Below are positions 44,317 through 55,893 of a stretch of DNA of 64,000 nucleotides, piece by piece. Origin of the DNA: Scatophagus argus. Lineage: Eukaryota > Chordata > Actinopteri > Scatophagidae. The notes beneath the pieces were generated by a model, which had not been told where the DNA came from, did no database searches, and saw only the letters and a program-made list of their open reading frames with translations. Numbering within the stretch: the first letter of the stretch is position 1; each line of letters opens with the position of its first letter. The DNA lies in contig NC_058510.1 of assembly GCF_020382885.2 (NCBI RefSeq), positions 8,676,862 through 8,740,861 of the forward strand, in the 5' to 3' direction. The translations under genes were made by a program, and so were the position numbers.

Positions 44317-45790
44317 ACGAGCCACCACCTCATGCCTTCGTTTGAGCCAGCCCCGCCTCCATATCACCCTCACGTCCCCCACATCATGTCCGCCTCATCT
44401 TTAGCACCATCGGCCAACACATTCTTCAACGCGTGGGACCGGAAGAGCCGCACGCATGACGACCTGATCTGATGAGAGCTTTAGCCAGTGATAATCAGGA
44501 GGAAAGGAGTTTATCAGTGCTGAAGTGTTTCTCTGCAGCATTAATTCCTATCCGAGTGGTCATATTGGACACATGTTTACAGTCCCAGTGTTGCTGGAGC
44601 TTTGAGACAAAAGCCTGACGTTGTGTCTCAGCACAGAGAGATCCTGAGTCCTTTATTCACCCACCAGCCTCTCTGCAAATTGTTACACTGAAAATCATGA
44701 GCCACAACGCTGCGCCCGCCTGTCCGAAAGAGAAAAAGGTCAAATGAGACGCTTCTATGGAAATGTGAAACGAAACATGGGAGGAAGGTTGTAAGTTGTG
44801 ACTCCTGAGTCGTCCCCACTTCATCCTCAACCTTCCCAGTTGGCAGTTTTATTATCTTTTAAGTGTTTTCCACCGCAGTGATTTCATACAGACTTAGTGT
44901 GGCTGTAACAAGAGGTCAGGTTTCAAAAGAGAATATTCGTAGTTCTATCATACCTCAACAATAAATCTACATTTAGACAATATGCTGCTTCTTTTGTGTA
45001 TGTTTGTTTTACCTTATGTGTAAATGACGCAATGTGAAATGAGCAGTTGATTATTAATAATAAGCATATTTCTTAAAGATAATTTATTCACAAACTGAGC
45101 AAGCTCAGCTCACACTTAACATTTTCTCTGCTTGGCTCCACTCCTGCATTCTTGTATGCTGCTTTGATGTTTACTATGTCAGATTAATTTACAAGAGTGC
45201 ATCTTGAAACAAATTTGAGTCTTCGAAAAGTCGCAGACGACGGTTTAGATTTTTGTGAGCACTCACAGTCTTCAGTCGCTGTTGTGTTTGTTTTTGTAAC
45301 ATAAAGAATCTCATGTCCGTGTTGATAAAAAGCTAGTTAGATTCCCTCCTACGAAAGGTGCTATTGTAAGATCATTTCAACCTTCTGTGCAGCTGAAGAA
45401 GAGACTGTGATTGGATTTGACCTAAAGTAGGAAACCAGGATGTGAAATGATGGAGAGGAAATGTTAATCAATGAACTGCATAGCCCACGGTTATTTAAGA
45501 CAGTCAACTTTTGTTAATAATCTGGGTTCGAGGAGATAAAACAGTAAAAGCCAAGTCACTGGAAAAGTTATTTTTCAAGAACAGAACAATAGAAATGTGA
45601 AAATACATTTTTTGTGCAAAATCAATAAACTAAATTCTACAATATTGTGCAGAGTTTTGTGATGACCCTCACACTGAATCACGTCAACAGATAATTGACA
45701 GATAATCAGATACTAGATCAGTTGATCTGATTTGCATTTAAAAAAGGAGAAATAAGCCAAAAGATGCAAACACCTCAGGGATTTTACACA
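44317..45790 (+). other. hacd1 3' UTR and tail-to-tail spacer with colec12
   Basis: Sequence after the hacd1 stop contains AATAAA hexamers at 44960-44965 and 45624-45629. The first would give a 3' UTR of about 0.65 kb, the second about 1.3 kb. A minus-strand hexamer at 45791 belongs to the convergent gene. No other gene is seen. Confidence 0.55.
44960..44965 (+). terminator. Candidate hacd1 polyadenylation signal (AATAAA)
   Basis: First canonical hexamer downstream of the hacd1 stop. A second lies at 45624-45629. Confidence 0.5.
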
Positions 45791-45796
45791 TTTATT
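45791..45796 (-). terminator. Candidate colec12 polyadenylation signal (AATAAA)
   Basis: This minus-strand AATAAA lies about 0.87 kb beyond the proposed colec12 stop at 46667-46669. It is only 160 bp from the distal hacd1 hexamer, so long 3' ends of the two genes could nearly meet. Confidence 0.45.
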
Positions 45797-46666
45797 TGTG
45801 AATGTTTCCTTCATTTTTTTGTAGTGTTGTTTAAACCGAAGTGTTTTTTTTGTTTTGTTTTGTTTTTTTGTATAACAGGAAACGGTACCTGAGTGCAGAA
45901 AATGGCACATTTTAAATTTGTAGGCAGGATCCACAGATTCATATTCATAAACATATATGTGTGTCTGTAATAGTGAAAAATAAATCTCATAATCACAAAA
46001 TGCTGTCTCATAAAAGAGTATCAAATTGTAAACTTGCAGTCTTGAACAAAAACTGAAGCTGATTGTGACATTCTTCTGTATTTATGTGTAACTACTTCAT
46101 TTGTTTCTACTCAAATAAATGAAAATGCTATATAGACATTCATGAGGTTAGATAACAGGCTCCTCAAAGATAGCATATCAGCGGCATTATGTTTTTTGCG
46201 CATCATTTTGCACCTTTTTAAGACAATTTCTTATTACGTAAAGCACTATGGTAAGTCCACTTGGCTTCATAGAATTCATAATTTCCTACAAAGTTGCATG
46301 ATGAAATATACATTCAGATATTCAGTTGCACATAGAATACAGTTTTATATAATGTATTTCAAATAACCATAAAAAACATTTTTATATATATAAATCAATT
46401 GGTAATTTGGTACTTTAAAAAATAAAAGTCCCCCTTCTTCGATTGCCCTGCTGTATTGCACTTGCGGGTAAAGTTGGACTGGGTTCACTTTGGAGGAGAA
46501 ATTATTTCCTTCAGCATTGGAGAGACGTTTGTTGCTGCAGCCCTGGGCTGATTTCAAAATTGTCCCTTTGCTCTCTCCGTACGGACTCTCCATGTGCTGT
46601 GTCAGTGGACCGGGGTCACATGGGGGAAGTCTAGCTGCTCACTGCAAGCTCCCTTTCAAGACGTCG

Positions 46667-49600
46667 CTACGATCCATGCGGTCTGGCTGCAGAAGGAGAT
46701 ACAGAACTATGTTAGGACACGTTGGAGAATATCACCCTCAAGATACTTTGGAGCAGGAAGAAAAAGACAGAAATAGACATACAGGTCTCCATTTCCTTCT
46801 CACAGATGTAGCTTATGAGGTCTTCACAGAAGAAATCATTCCATAACCCTTCGTGGATGAGCCCCGCGCAGTCTTCTCCTATTTCATGTCCGTGGCCCCA
46901 GTTGTCAGGCTGACCAGGCTTCCACTTTCTGCAGGCAAACAACCGGGGGCGATCACACATAAGATTTACAGTATTTCATTTCGTCGAACAGCCTAGTGGA
47001 AAACCACACCAGTGGGAGGGAGAATAAAAGTGAATAAACTGTTGCAGGAACTGAAGCTGGATCAGATTACTTTGCCAGGTTTTGAAATTGCAACTGAGAC
47101 CACCGGTGTAGATCTTTGAGGTTATCAAGGATTCTATCCAGTGTTGCTGTGCAGACTTTATCAGCTTATCCTCAATTTACATTTTCAAGAGCTTTCGTGT
47201 TTGTCTAAATCTTGGATTATTGCCTTTTGTTGTCTTGTGCACACAAGTAAAAGACCATGAGCTGTTCTGATAGGTCAACCCTAAATAAAGTTTTATTGAA
47301 TGTCAAAGTATTTGTTTTGTTTGGGCAGCATATATCTCAGAGCAAACAGAAGGTTGAGCTTTTCGCAAGCCTTTGCATGCTCACTTGTCATTATTACTGG
47401 AAAGCAGTATTTTTTGCACAGCTCTGAAATAAAGTATTTATCCAGGGTAAAATCTTCCTTGTGATAGAGGTAATTTCTGATTTGATACTGACGTGAAAGC
47501 AGGTTCAGTTCCATCCAGCCAACGCCAAACGTTCTCCTCCTCCCTGTCAGTCAGACCCATCCAGAAGTAACCCTTGCCATAGGTCTGCTTCTTCAGCCAT
47601 TTCTGAGGTCACACAAGGACAGAGTAAAGTCTGAGTCACAAGTTACTTCACACATTACACAGCAATGACATGTTTTCCTTCCATTACATAACAATTTAAG
47701 AGCAAAACACACAACCACGATTAGTTACCTGTTCTTCCATATCATTGATGATCAGCAATGAAGCAGACGTTGATTCACAGGTTGCCTTCGCGTCATCAAA
47801 ACTGTGCAGGTCTTTGGAGAAAAAGTAGCACTTGTCTCTGTAGTTTACCCACTCAGAAGGGCATCCTGTAAAACATTGAGTTATTTCATTTAATCAGTCA
47901 AAACCACGCTATCAATGGTGATGGATTATCAAATCAGTATACCTTAAAACCGTTAATTATAAAACAAAAAAAAGGCATTTTGCGAAATGTGCTTACTTGC
48001 TTTCTTGCGATAAAAACAGGGAAGACCGATACCACTGGCATATTTGTACAGTAAATGGCTGGTTAGTTGTGTTTAGTATAAAGAGTGAAAAAGCTGGACT
48101 GGTTGCATCCAAAGGCAACAAAATCAGCCTGTCCTCCCAAATAAACCCTCCACAGCCATGTTGAAATGTGATACCTCGACAGAAACTTAATGAGTAAAGT
48201 TATACCTGGAGCCCATAGTGTGGGAGCTACTGCCTCATCCTGCATGGACACAGGGCCTAAAGGAATTACTGGAGCTCGGAACGGAACCCCTGGATGTCCC
48301 GGCGGGCCTGGTGGCCCCGGTGGCCCCACTGGTCCTGGCAGTCCCCTTGGGCCCTGCTCCCCAGCTGGTCCCATCGAACCTCTGATACCTGGTGGGCCCT
48401 GTGCCCCCTGAGGACCAGGTTGTCCATCTCTTCCAGGCAGACCAGCAGAACCTGGCTCCCCTTTAGCCCCAGGAGGTCCGGCCCTCCCTCCTGACCCTCG
48501 GGAGCCCTTGGAACCAGGGCTACCAGGTACACCTGGCAGTCCTTTTAACCCTGGCAAACCTGGGGGTCCTGGGACACCCTGTTCTCCTCGGGGTCCTCGT
48601 ATACCTGGAGCACCCTTTTCTCCTTTCTCTCCTTTCTGGCCAGACTGACCAGATGGTCCCTGAGGTCCTTTGTCCCCTTTTGGCCCTCTGGGACCCGGAG
48701 GACCTAAAAAATGAGACATGGTACAAAATAGTGAAACTAATGGTTAAATGAGGAGTTTGATATGAAGCTACTCACAGTAGTTGGTTAACTTAGCTTAGTA
48801 GTCTGGCACATAATTCCAAGAAAAAAACACTTTTGTTTTTGCACTTTGGTTTTGGTGCAGAGTAAACAACAGAATAAACAAACAAAGAATTGTTAATGAG
48901 TTTTACAGTACTGATAGGTGGATTTTGTTCTGTCAGCCTAGCTATTTCCCTACTTCCAGGCTTTGTGCTGAGCTAAGATAACCAGCTGCTGACTGTAGCC
49001 TCATATTTAATGTAAAGATGCGGTGTCAATGTCCTTTACCTTTAATTAAAACTTTTTCTTTAGTAAAACACACTGCAGCACACAAATCTCACCCTTTAAA
49101 ATAGTGAAGTTGGTTATTAGTTGTGAGTGCCTTGTGTCCACCAGCTTCATCTCCTCCATGACAATAGTGAGGTTGGTGACTTCCTTGTCCAGACGCGCAG
49201 CCAGCTCTTCCTGCTGGGACCTCAAGCTGACTGCATCAGTCCTGACATCTGCGACGCTGCTGTTGAGGTTTAGCAAGAAGTCTGAGTGACGGCCGACGGT
49301 CTCGGAACAAGTGCGTAACTCATTCAACTTAAGGTTGATGGCACCCAGGAGCTGCGTAGTGAAGCTGATGTTGCCAGTCACAAAGTCCATACTCTGCTCT
49401 GACTCATCCAGCCGCACCTCCAGCCGGTCAAACTTGGTGGATGTGATGTTGCCAAAATCCCTCTGCTGGTCCAAAATCTCCCTCAGGGTCTGGTCATGAG
49501 CTTCAGCCAGGCCGCTGGTGTTCTGGAGCTCGTTGGCCATATAAGCAAGCTGCGATCCCACGTCTTCCAGGCTGTCATTGTTGGCCTTTGCAAGAGCTGA

Positions 49601-52600
49601 GGCATTACTGGCCATGACCTGAAGGTTTTCCACCTTACTACGAAGCCAGTCAGCATCAGAGCGTGTCTGTCGGGCTGTCTGCTCGAGGCTCTGAAAGTCA
49701 TTGCGCATTTTCTGGATGGCCTGGCTGGTGTCATCGACCGAGCGCTGCAGAACAGCGATGAGGTCTCTCTGCTGGGCCTGGGTGAAGTTGAGGCGGCTGA
49801 TGCTGAGCAGCACGTGGTCCTGAAATTTCATCTGCTGCTGGAGTTCTCTCTGCAGCCTGGCTGTGTCATCTTGCAGACCCCCAATGATGTTGCCATAAGA
49901 CTGTAGGGTGCCATTTACAGAGTGCAAGGTGGCCGTGTTGCTATCCAGAAGTCCCTGAAAGGAGCCCTGGTTGCTTTGGATGTCTGAGCCAATGCTCTCC
50001 AGCCGACTCAGCTTAGCTTGATCGTTGTGGATGCGTTCCTCCACCGCAGACAGCTGCCTCTGAAGAGTCCAGATGTTGTTCTTAAAAGCCTGGATCTCTG
50101 TGGTGGTATTCTCTGACTTCTCTCCTGCTTGATCATCTGAGTGCAGAGATTTTTACAATAAATCACAAAAGGAAAAAAAAAATCATCCTCCATCCAACTC
50201 CAGCGCTTGTTCCAGTTTAAACTCACACACCAAAGAAACTTACCTAGCTTTTTCAAATCAGTCTCAACGGCCATTATCTTTCCTCCATAGTTTGCAATAC
50301 CTTCGGACACACTGTCAACTCTCTGCACCACTGAAAGAAAAAATAGGACAGGTAGGACAAAGGTTGGTGCCTTCACAGGCTCTGATCTTTATTAACAGAC
50401 TAAAATTGCCTGCAACCACAGACATCATATATGAAAGGGATCAGAGAGGAAACCAATGAAATTCACTTACAGATACTATAAGAGATGTGTCTACGTATCT
50501 TGTGGGCATGTAATAACGGTAGACTTGATTAATGTAATCTCTTGGGATTAGGCCAGATCATTTAGTGCAACACAGGTGGAGAGATGTGGAAAAAGCGGAC
50601 TGCAATTAAATTGAGGTTGGGAAGGGAGGCAGAAAGGAAGATTCAGCAAAGATGGAGTGGGTGGTCAAATACTGAATGAACCTAGTAGGTGCGTGGGGAG
50701 ACACTGACGAGGGCTTCGGGGACAGGAAGTGACCTGTGTGTGTGTTAGGGGGGGGTCTTCAGTAAACAGGCGGATCAAAGACAGCTCAGAGACAGATGCT
50801 GTGGCAGGGACACTCTTCACGCCCCCACAGGCGACACCAGCATTCATTTCCTCTGGAATGTGTCTGGGATTCCAGGGAATGAGCCCACTTCTACCACCAG
50901 CCTCACCAGGGGGACACATCCTCTAACTGGGAACTGCAGGGGCTCCTCTGCTGGAAAGCTGCATCCCAGCTTTCACCTTCAGAGGTCAAATCACCAGAGA
51001 GACGCGACGAGCCAATTTAAAATGAGGACACAGATAAAGCTTTTTATCCATGGCCTGATTAACTCCAATAGTGGCTTTTATTCTGTGGGATAATAGTCAT
51101 CCACTGGTTTATATCCAATGTGCGTTACATTTAAAGCAAAACTTCATTTGATTTGCTGCCAAGAGTGGATGAGAAGAATATGAAAACGGTACTGACATCT
51201 CTGCAAGTAAGCAAAGCAAGCTTTAGTCCCAAAATGTGAAACAACTCCTTTAAATTTAAGACTTCAAAAATGAAAAGAAAATTATTTTTTAGGTTCCAGA
51301 CTGCAAATAGAGAAGAGCTTTTACAGTTATGGCAAAAAAGGTCTCTCAGTTTCCTCTGAGTAATTGACACTGAAATGTTTGGGAAACTTCAAATTGAAAA
51401 TGAATGTTTAACCAACGTGGTCAAAGCTGTTTTTTGTTTCCTTTCTTCACCCTGTTAGACGTCCTACAAATGCACCTAAAGTCATCTCATGGAACAAATA
51501 AACGCATTTAAAACCACACGAACCAATAAAATGATCCAGGGATTGCCACATTATTTTTAGTTATGAGAGAAAATGGTCAGCTGGACAGGAAATGTTCCAC
51601 ACATCAAACTAAACAGGACAAATTTCCAGACAAAGATCACACAGTTGAGCACTACAGAGCTCACTGCGGAGCACAAAAGACACTTTGACTTCAAGTCCAC
51701 AGGCCGAACCACAGGCTGCACCCAGGGCACATTGTTTCTTTCACCAACACTTACACAAACTTCAGCCTGGAAACTGAAGCTAACACAAGCAGAGTCCCAC
51801 ACACACTTTCTGGAGCTTTTTACACATGATCTGTCCATGTACTGGCCTCCAGAGAGACTCACTGCATCACAACATGAAAAAATTCAGCATAAAACACACG
51901 TGCAAAGAAGTTGCAACAGGGGTGCAGAGGAAAACATTTTTCAGCAAAGACTTTCTGGGTCCGAATGTTGTAAAAATGAGCTGTTTTGTACCCAGTGTGA
52001 CTGCTTGCCAGAATTGCGTGGGTGGTTCTTATAACAGTCTGCATGGTCTTGTAAAATCCAACTTCCTCATATATGTATATAATCAGTAAGAAATAGTAAA
52101 AATAGTTATGAAGTGAGTAAACTGTAAACTCCACGCTTTGGTTATTTTAAAATTTCTACGAGCCTCAGGGCAGGAATCTCAATACCCACTGCACAGCTGA
52201 AACTGTCTGTGAGATGAGATTCTTGATTTACCCACTAGAAAGAAAAGGAGCTGATTAACATGCTCATCCAGTGTGCTTTTGATTATTATCTTATATTTTA
52301 TCTGTTTTCATGACAATTGTAATAAGTCTAATGATGTCTGTGAGGCTAAAAAGATGGTTCTGGTGGCCTGAAAAGCAGACTGCAGGCACTACTGCATTTT
52401 ATTAGTGCTAAAGCACATGCGATCTAACTGTCATTTAAAGTCCTGACAGTTTCAGCTTCTAACAGCCAATGCTGTAAATACTCAGAATATGAACATGTAT
52501 GTAAACAATGTAAATATATGCAAATAAAAGGAGCATGTTGTAATGGAGCTGATGTCAGGACTTTGGCAGGTAATTGCAATTCAAACATCATCAGTCTGAC

Positions 52601-55213
52601 AGTGTGAGCAACAAATTGTGTCTGAGTGAGTGATGGTGTGTTTACATCTTGTTTCATTGTCAGAGAAAACAGATTCAAAACCATTCAAAAGTTTAACTGT
52701 GGCCATGACAGTAGCACAAGTAAACAAGTCATACAGTCGCCAAACCGACTGTATCATCTTCAAGCTTAAGCCCGCTTGCGTTGGCCAACATTAGCGACTA
52801 TAGGTCATCACAGCAGATCAAATGAGGCTGTAGGGGGAAAATCCCAGAGTGAACTGAACTGAGCTACTGAGCTACTGAGCTACTCCTGGATGTGGACAGG
52901 ACTTGTTTACTCTTTATTTACATTTTAAGATGTTAAAGACACAGATTCAGTCTCCTCTTTGTAACACTGATGACGTGTGAAAGATGTTTAGCTTCTATGA
53001 TATTTTTTGTGCACATTTAAAACCAGTTGGTCTCGGGAGTGTGATGAAATGCACAGGTTATGTCCTCATCCAGTCACTTTCCTTTTTCTCTCTGAGGAAA
53101 ATTATTGGGATTTAAATCCTCCATAGTCCAGAGGATTACCTCATATTGCCTTTAGTCACGTCAATCAAGACAACAGGCTGAACGGGAGATGACAGGAGGT
53201 CACTGAATCCCTGCCAGACTTCTGAGGTTAAATTGCATCAAAACAGCCACACAGAGGACGCTCCTGTGGGTCATTTATGGAGGACAAAGAGAAGCACACA
53301 TGTTAAGTGCATAGAGCACTCTGGGTCTCACAACATAACCATCTGGAGATGGGAGTGTGTTTAGGCTGAGCTGTAGTTCCCTGGACAGAGCAGTGCTCCA
53401 GTGCCAGTAAAAACCCAATTTCAGTGGGTTCTGCTGGAGTTGCACTGAGTTCACTCACTGCTCATCTGGGATCAATTAGGTCCGCATGAAAACATGCACT
53501 ATTGAACAAGTAGGACTAAGCTGAGCTCAGAGAGTAAGAGGACATCATTGTTAATATACTCAAGACACACAGATAACCCCCAAACATGTTAATGTTGCCA
53601 TTTTAACAAACTGAGAAAAAGAAGGAGAAACACAGTTACATATGGGAGTCTTTAGCATAATTATGGCAGGAACATTCAGAGTTCAGTTCTACGAAAGACA
53701 TTTCCCAACCTGGAAAAAAACTGAAAAGCCAACCAGGAAGTTCAGCTCCACAAAGACTGAGGGCCCTCCCTGGAGGTGTGAGCTTTGGGGGTTTTGGTAA
53801 AATAAACTGAGAGAAGGTGGAGACAGAAAAGCTGAAGCACAGAGTTTAAACTTAAAAGATCTGTTTACCCACATGACAAAGAAACATGCTGTGTTTTCTG
53901 GCTCCAGCTCAATACAATGGGGGTCAATGACTTTTAATTTGCAGGGCTCCCAGGATTGGAAAGCACATTTAATAAACTTGACAGCAACCTTTCTTTCCCA
54001 AAATCAGTGTACCGTGAACAGTTGTCATTGGATCAACAGTCCCTATAAAAATGTTGACATTGAGATTTATAGAAACTAATGGGAACTTTATTAATGGGGA
54101 TGATGTCGATAAATTCTTCAAATGCACTTTTTAAATGCTCTGTGTGTTGCAAACATAATCCCATTCGACTCTATTGAATTGAGGCAGCAGGAGAGAGTGC
54201 CAGAACTATGGTTTCTGCACGGCTGCACTGGAAAATACATTTATTCACTTTTTGGCTGAGAATTAGACAGGTTTATCAATACCACTCTCATGTCTGTACA
54301 CTAAAAATACACTAAAGAGACTGTTAGCTTAGCAAAGAGTGGAAACAGGGGAGAGCAGCTCACAAAGATAACAAAATGTGTTAACCACCACCTTTAAAGC
54401 TCACGATTTAACGTGACTTAAGTGTGGCTTTACGTGATGATTCCTGGTCAGGCGTAGCAACTTCCTGTCTCTCTCCATGCAGTTACCAGACAACCAATGA
54501 ATTTTACTACCTTCCAACAGAACCAGCCCAGTTGATTCCCTCAGCAGTTGTGCTAAGTTAACCACCAACAGGCCACAGAGCGTAGTATCAGTCTTTTTCA
54601 TCTAACTCTATTAACTGACCCGTTATCAGTATGTGCTAGTGACTCCTGAGAGAAAAACTGTAGATTATTTCTGATAGGTGTGGTGGGTCCTCTCCACGTA
54701 TTTTCCATTACAAATCCATTGCCCTTAAATAATGACAATAAAACCTTGCCAAAGAACATTCATGCCAGACTTGGACATGCACTCTGGTCTCAAGGCACTC
54801 CTTCTTGCTCTCACACAAGCACACACAAGAGGTCTCAGTGTACTCATACGTTCATCAAACAGCCAATGCTCTTATGTTTTGGCAGCCCTAAAAGAAACCA
54901 AATGATGTGTTTGCACGCCCGCTGTCTCAGCACAGTGTAAGCAAATCATTTTAACATTTTAGAAAACAAATTGCATCAGTGAGGTGATGTTTAGAAATGT
55001 TTGTCATCTCGGGCCCCTATAATTGTACCCATCAGATCACAGTGGGAGTGTAGAGTGTAGTTTAGCAGACCAAACGGAGCTTCGGCTTACCTTTATACCC
55101 AAGCACAGCAACAGCGATGGTCAGGAGAGTACACAGCACATAGAGCAGAGCTATGGAGGTCTTCAATGCCCATTCATTCTTACACTTGGTGCACTGGGTG
55201 CCCTCCTGGATCC
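46667..55213 (-). CDS. colec12: Collectin-12 / scavenger receptor C-type lectin, lacking exon 1
   Basis: This type II membrane receptor of endothelium and phagocytes binds microbes, oxidised LDL and galactose-type glycans. Exons found, 5' to 3': 55213-55091, 50330-50244, 50136-49093, 48703-48206, 47865-47729, 47602-47493, 46928-46783 and a proposed tail exon 46686-46667. All are in phase, encoding 721 residues; with the missing first exon (about 19 residues in mammals) the length would match human (742). Order: membrane helix exon beginning [18 protein letters not shown], a long coiled coil with many N-glycosylation sites, 47 uninterrupted Gly-X-Y triplets, then a C-type lectin domain with [10 protein letters not shown] and WND, the galactose-type ligand set. 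If the last junction is not used, the frame reads on for about 23 hydrophobic residues to a stop at 46712. Mammalian exon 1 (MKDDFAEEEEVQSFG) was not found in the window. Confidence 0.93.
50331..55090 (-). other. colec12 intron 2
   Basis: A 4.8-kb intron between the membrane-helix exon and the next exon. It holds a dispersed repeat at about 54260-54600 and a triple gagctact repeat near 52860-52884. Open frames up to 153 codons (51573-52034) lack recognisable domains. Confidence 0.65.
54260..54600 (+). repeat. Dispersed fish repeat in colec12 intron 2
   Basis: Phrases such as taccactctcatgtctgtac, gttagcttagcaaagagtgg, aaacaggggagagcagct and ctttaaagctcac define the same family as the fold-back at 1402-1922 and the fragment at 26700-26835. 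Confidence 0.6.
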
Positions 55214-55851
55214 CTGAGCAAAAAGAATGGAGAATACCACATGATTCAATACATTTTTTCTGCCTATTGTACATTTGTCTGGAGAACAAAGGTCTAGCTT
55301 TGGTGTTAGCCAGGGACTCTCCACATCCAAGAGTCCCACATCTGCACAAATAGCCCTGGAGTCTACATTAAAGAGTCCAGCAGTTCCCTCAGGGCCCCGG
55401 TGGTGAAGGGGCAGGGAACACAAAAACAATCCCCCCCGCTGACTTGTTTACACTCAGTGACATGCTTATTTTCCTGAACTCAGCCTTCACTCAGCAAAAC
55501 TTCGTCTTTTTCAGTCAACGTCTCTAATGTGCACACAGATTCATTCCCACAGAAGCTCAAACAGACTTCATGAGTTTTACACACTGAAAGTTTGTTCTGT
55601 TCATTTATTCTTTGGTGTGACATTGAATGCTGCCTCTCTGTGAATCTGCACCTTTTAGTCCTCTTTGTGCAGTTTCAGTTGACTTTGGAGGCAACCTAAA
55701 AAAGCTAGTGGGGACACTTGTGGTATATTCGTTTCCAAGGATATCTTTCATGACAGATGAGCGGCGAGATCCACGGTGCTGACGGGAACACAGCTGTGTT
55801 TCATTTCCAATTCAGGAAGTGTGTGTCTGCTTATGAGTGTGGGTGTGTGTG

Positions 55852-55853
<2 letters not shown>

Positions 55854-55890
<37 letters not shown>
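55854..55890. repeat. (TG)n microsatellite, 37 bp
   Basis: Uninterrupted alternating tg, preceded by imperfect gt-rich text from about 55817. Confidence 0.95.

Positions 55891-55893
<3 letters not shown>

Noticed and set aside
48190-48532. Plus- and alternate-frame glycine/proline-rich open frames over the colec12 collagen exon.
   Set aside because: Shadows of the Gly-X-Y coding repeat.
51573-52034. 153-codon plus-strand open frame in colec12 intron 2.
   Set aside because: No recognisable domain, no splice context, and an antisense frame is also open.
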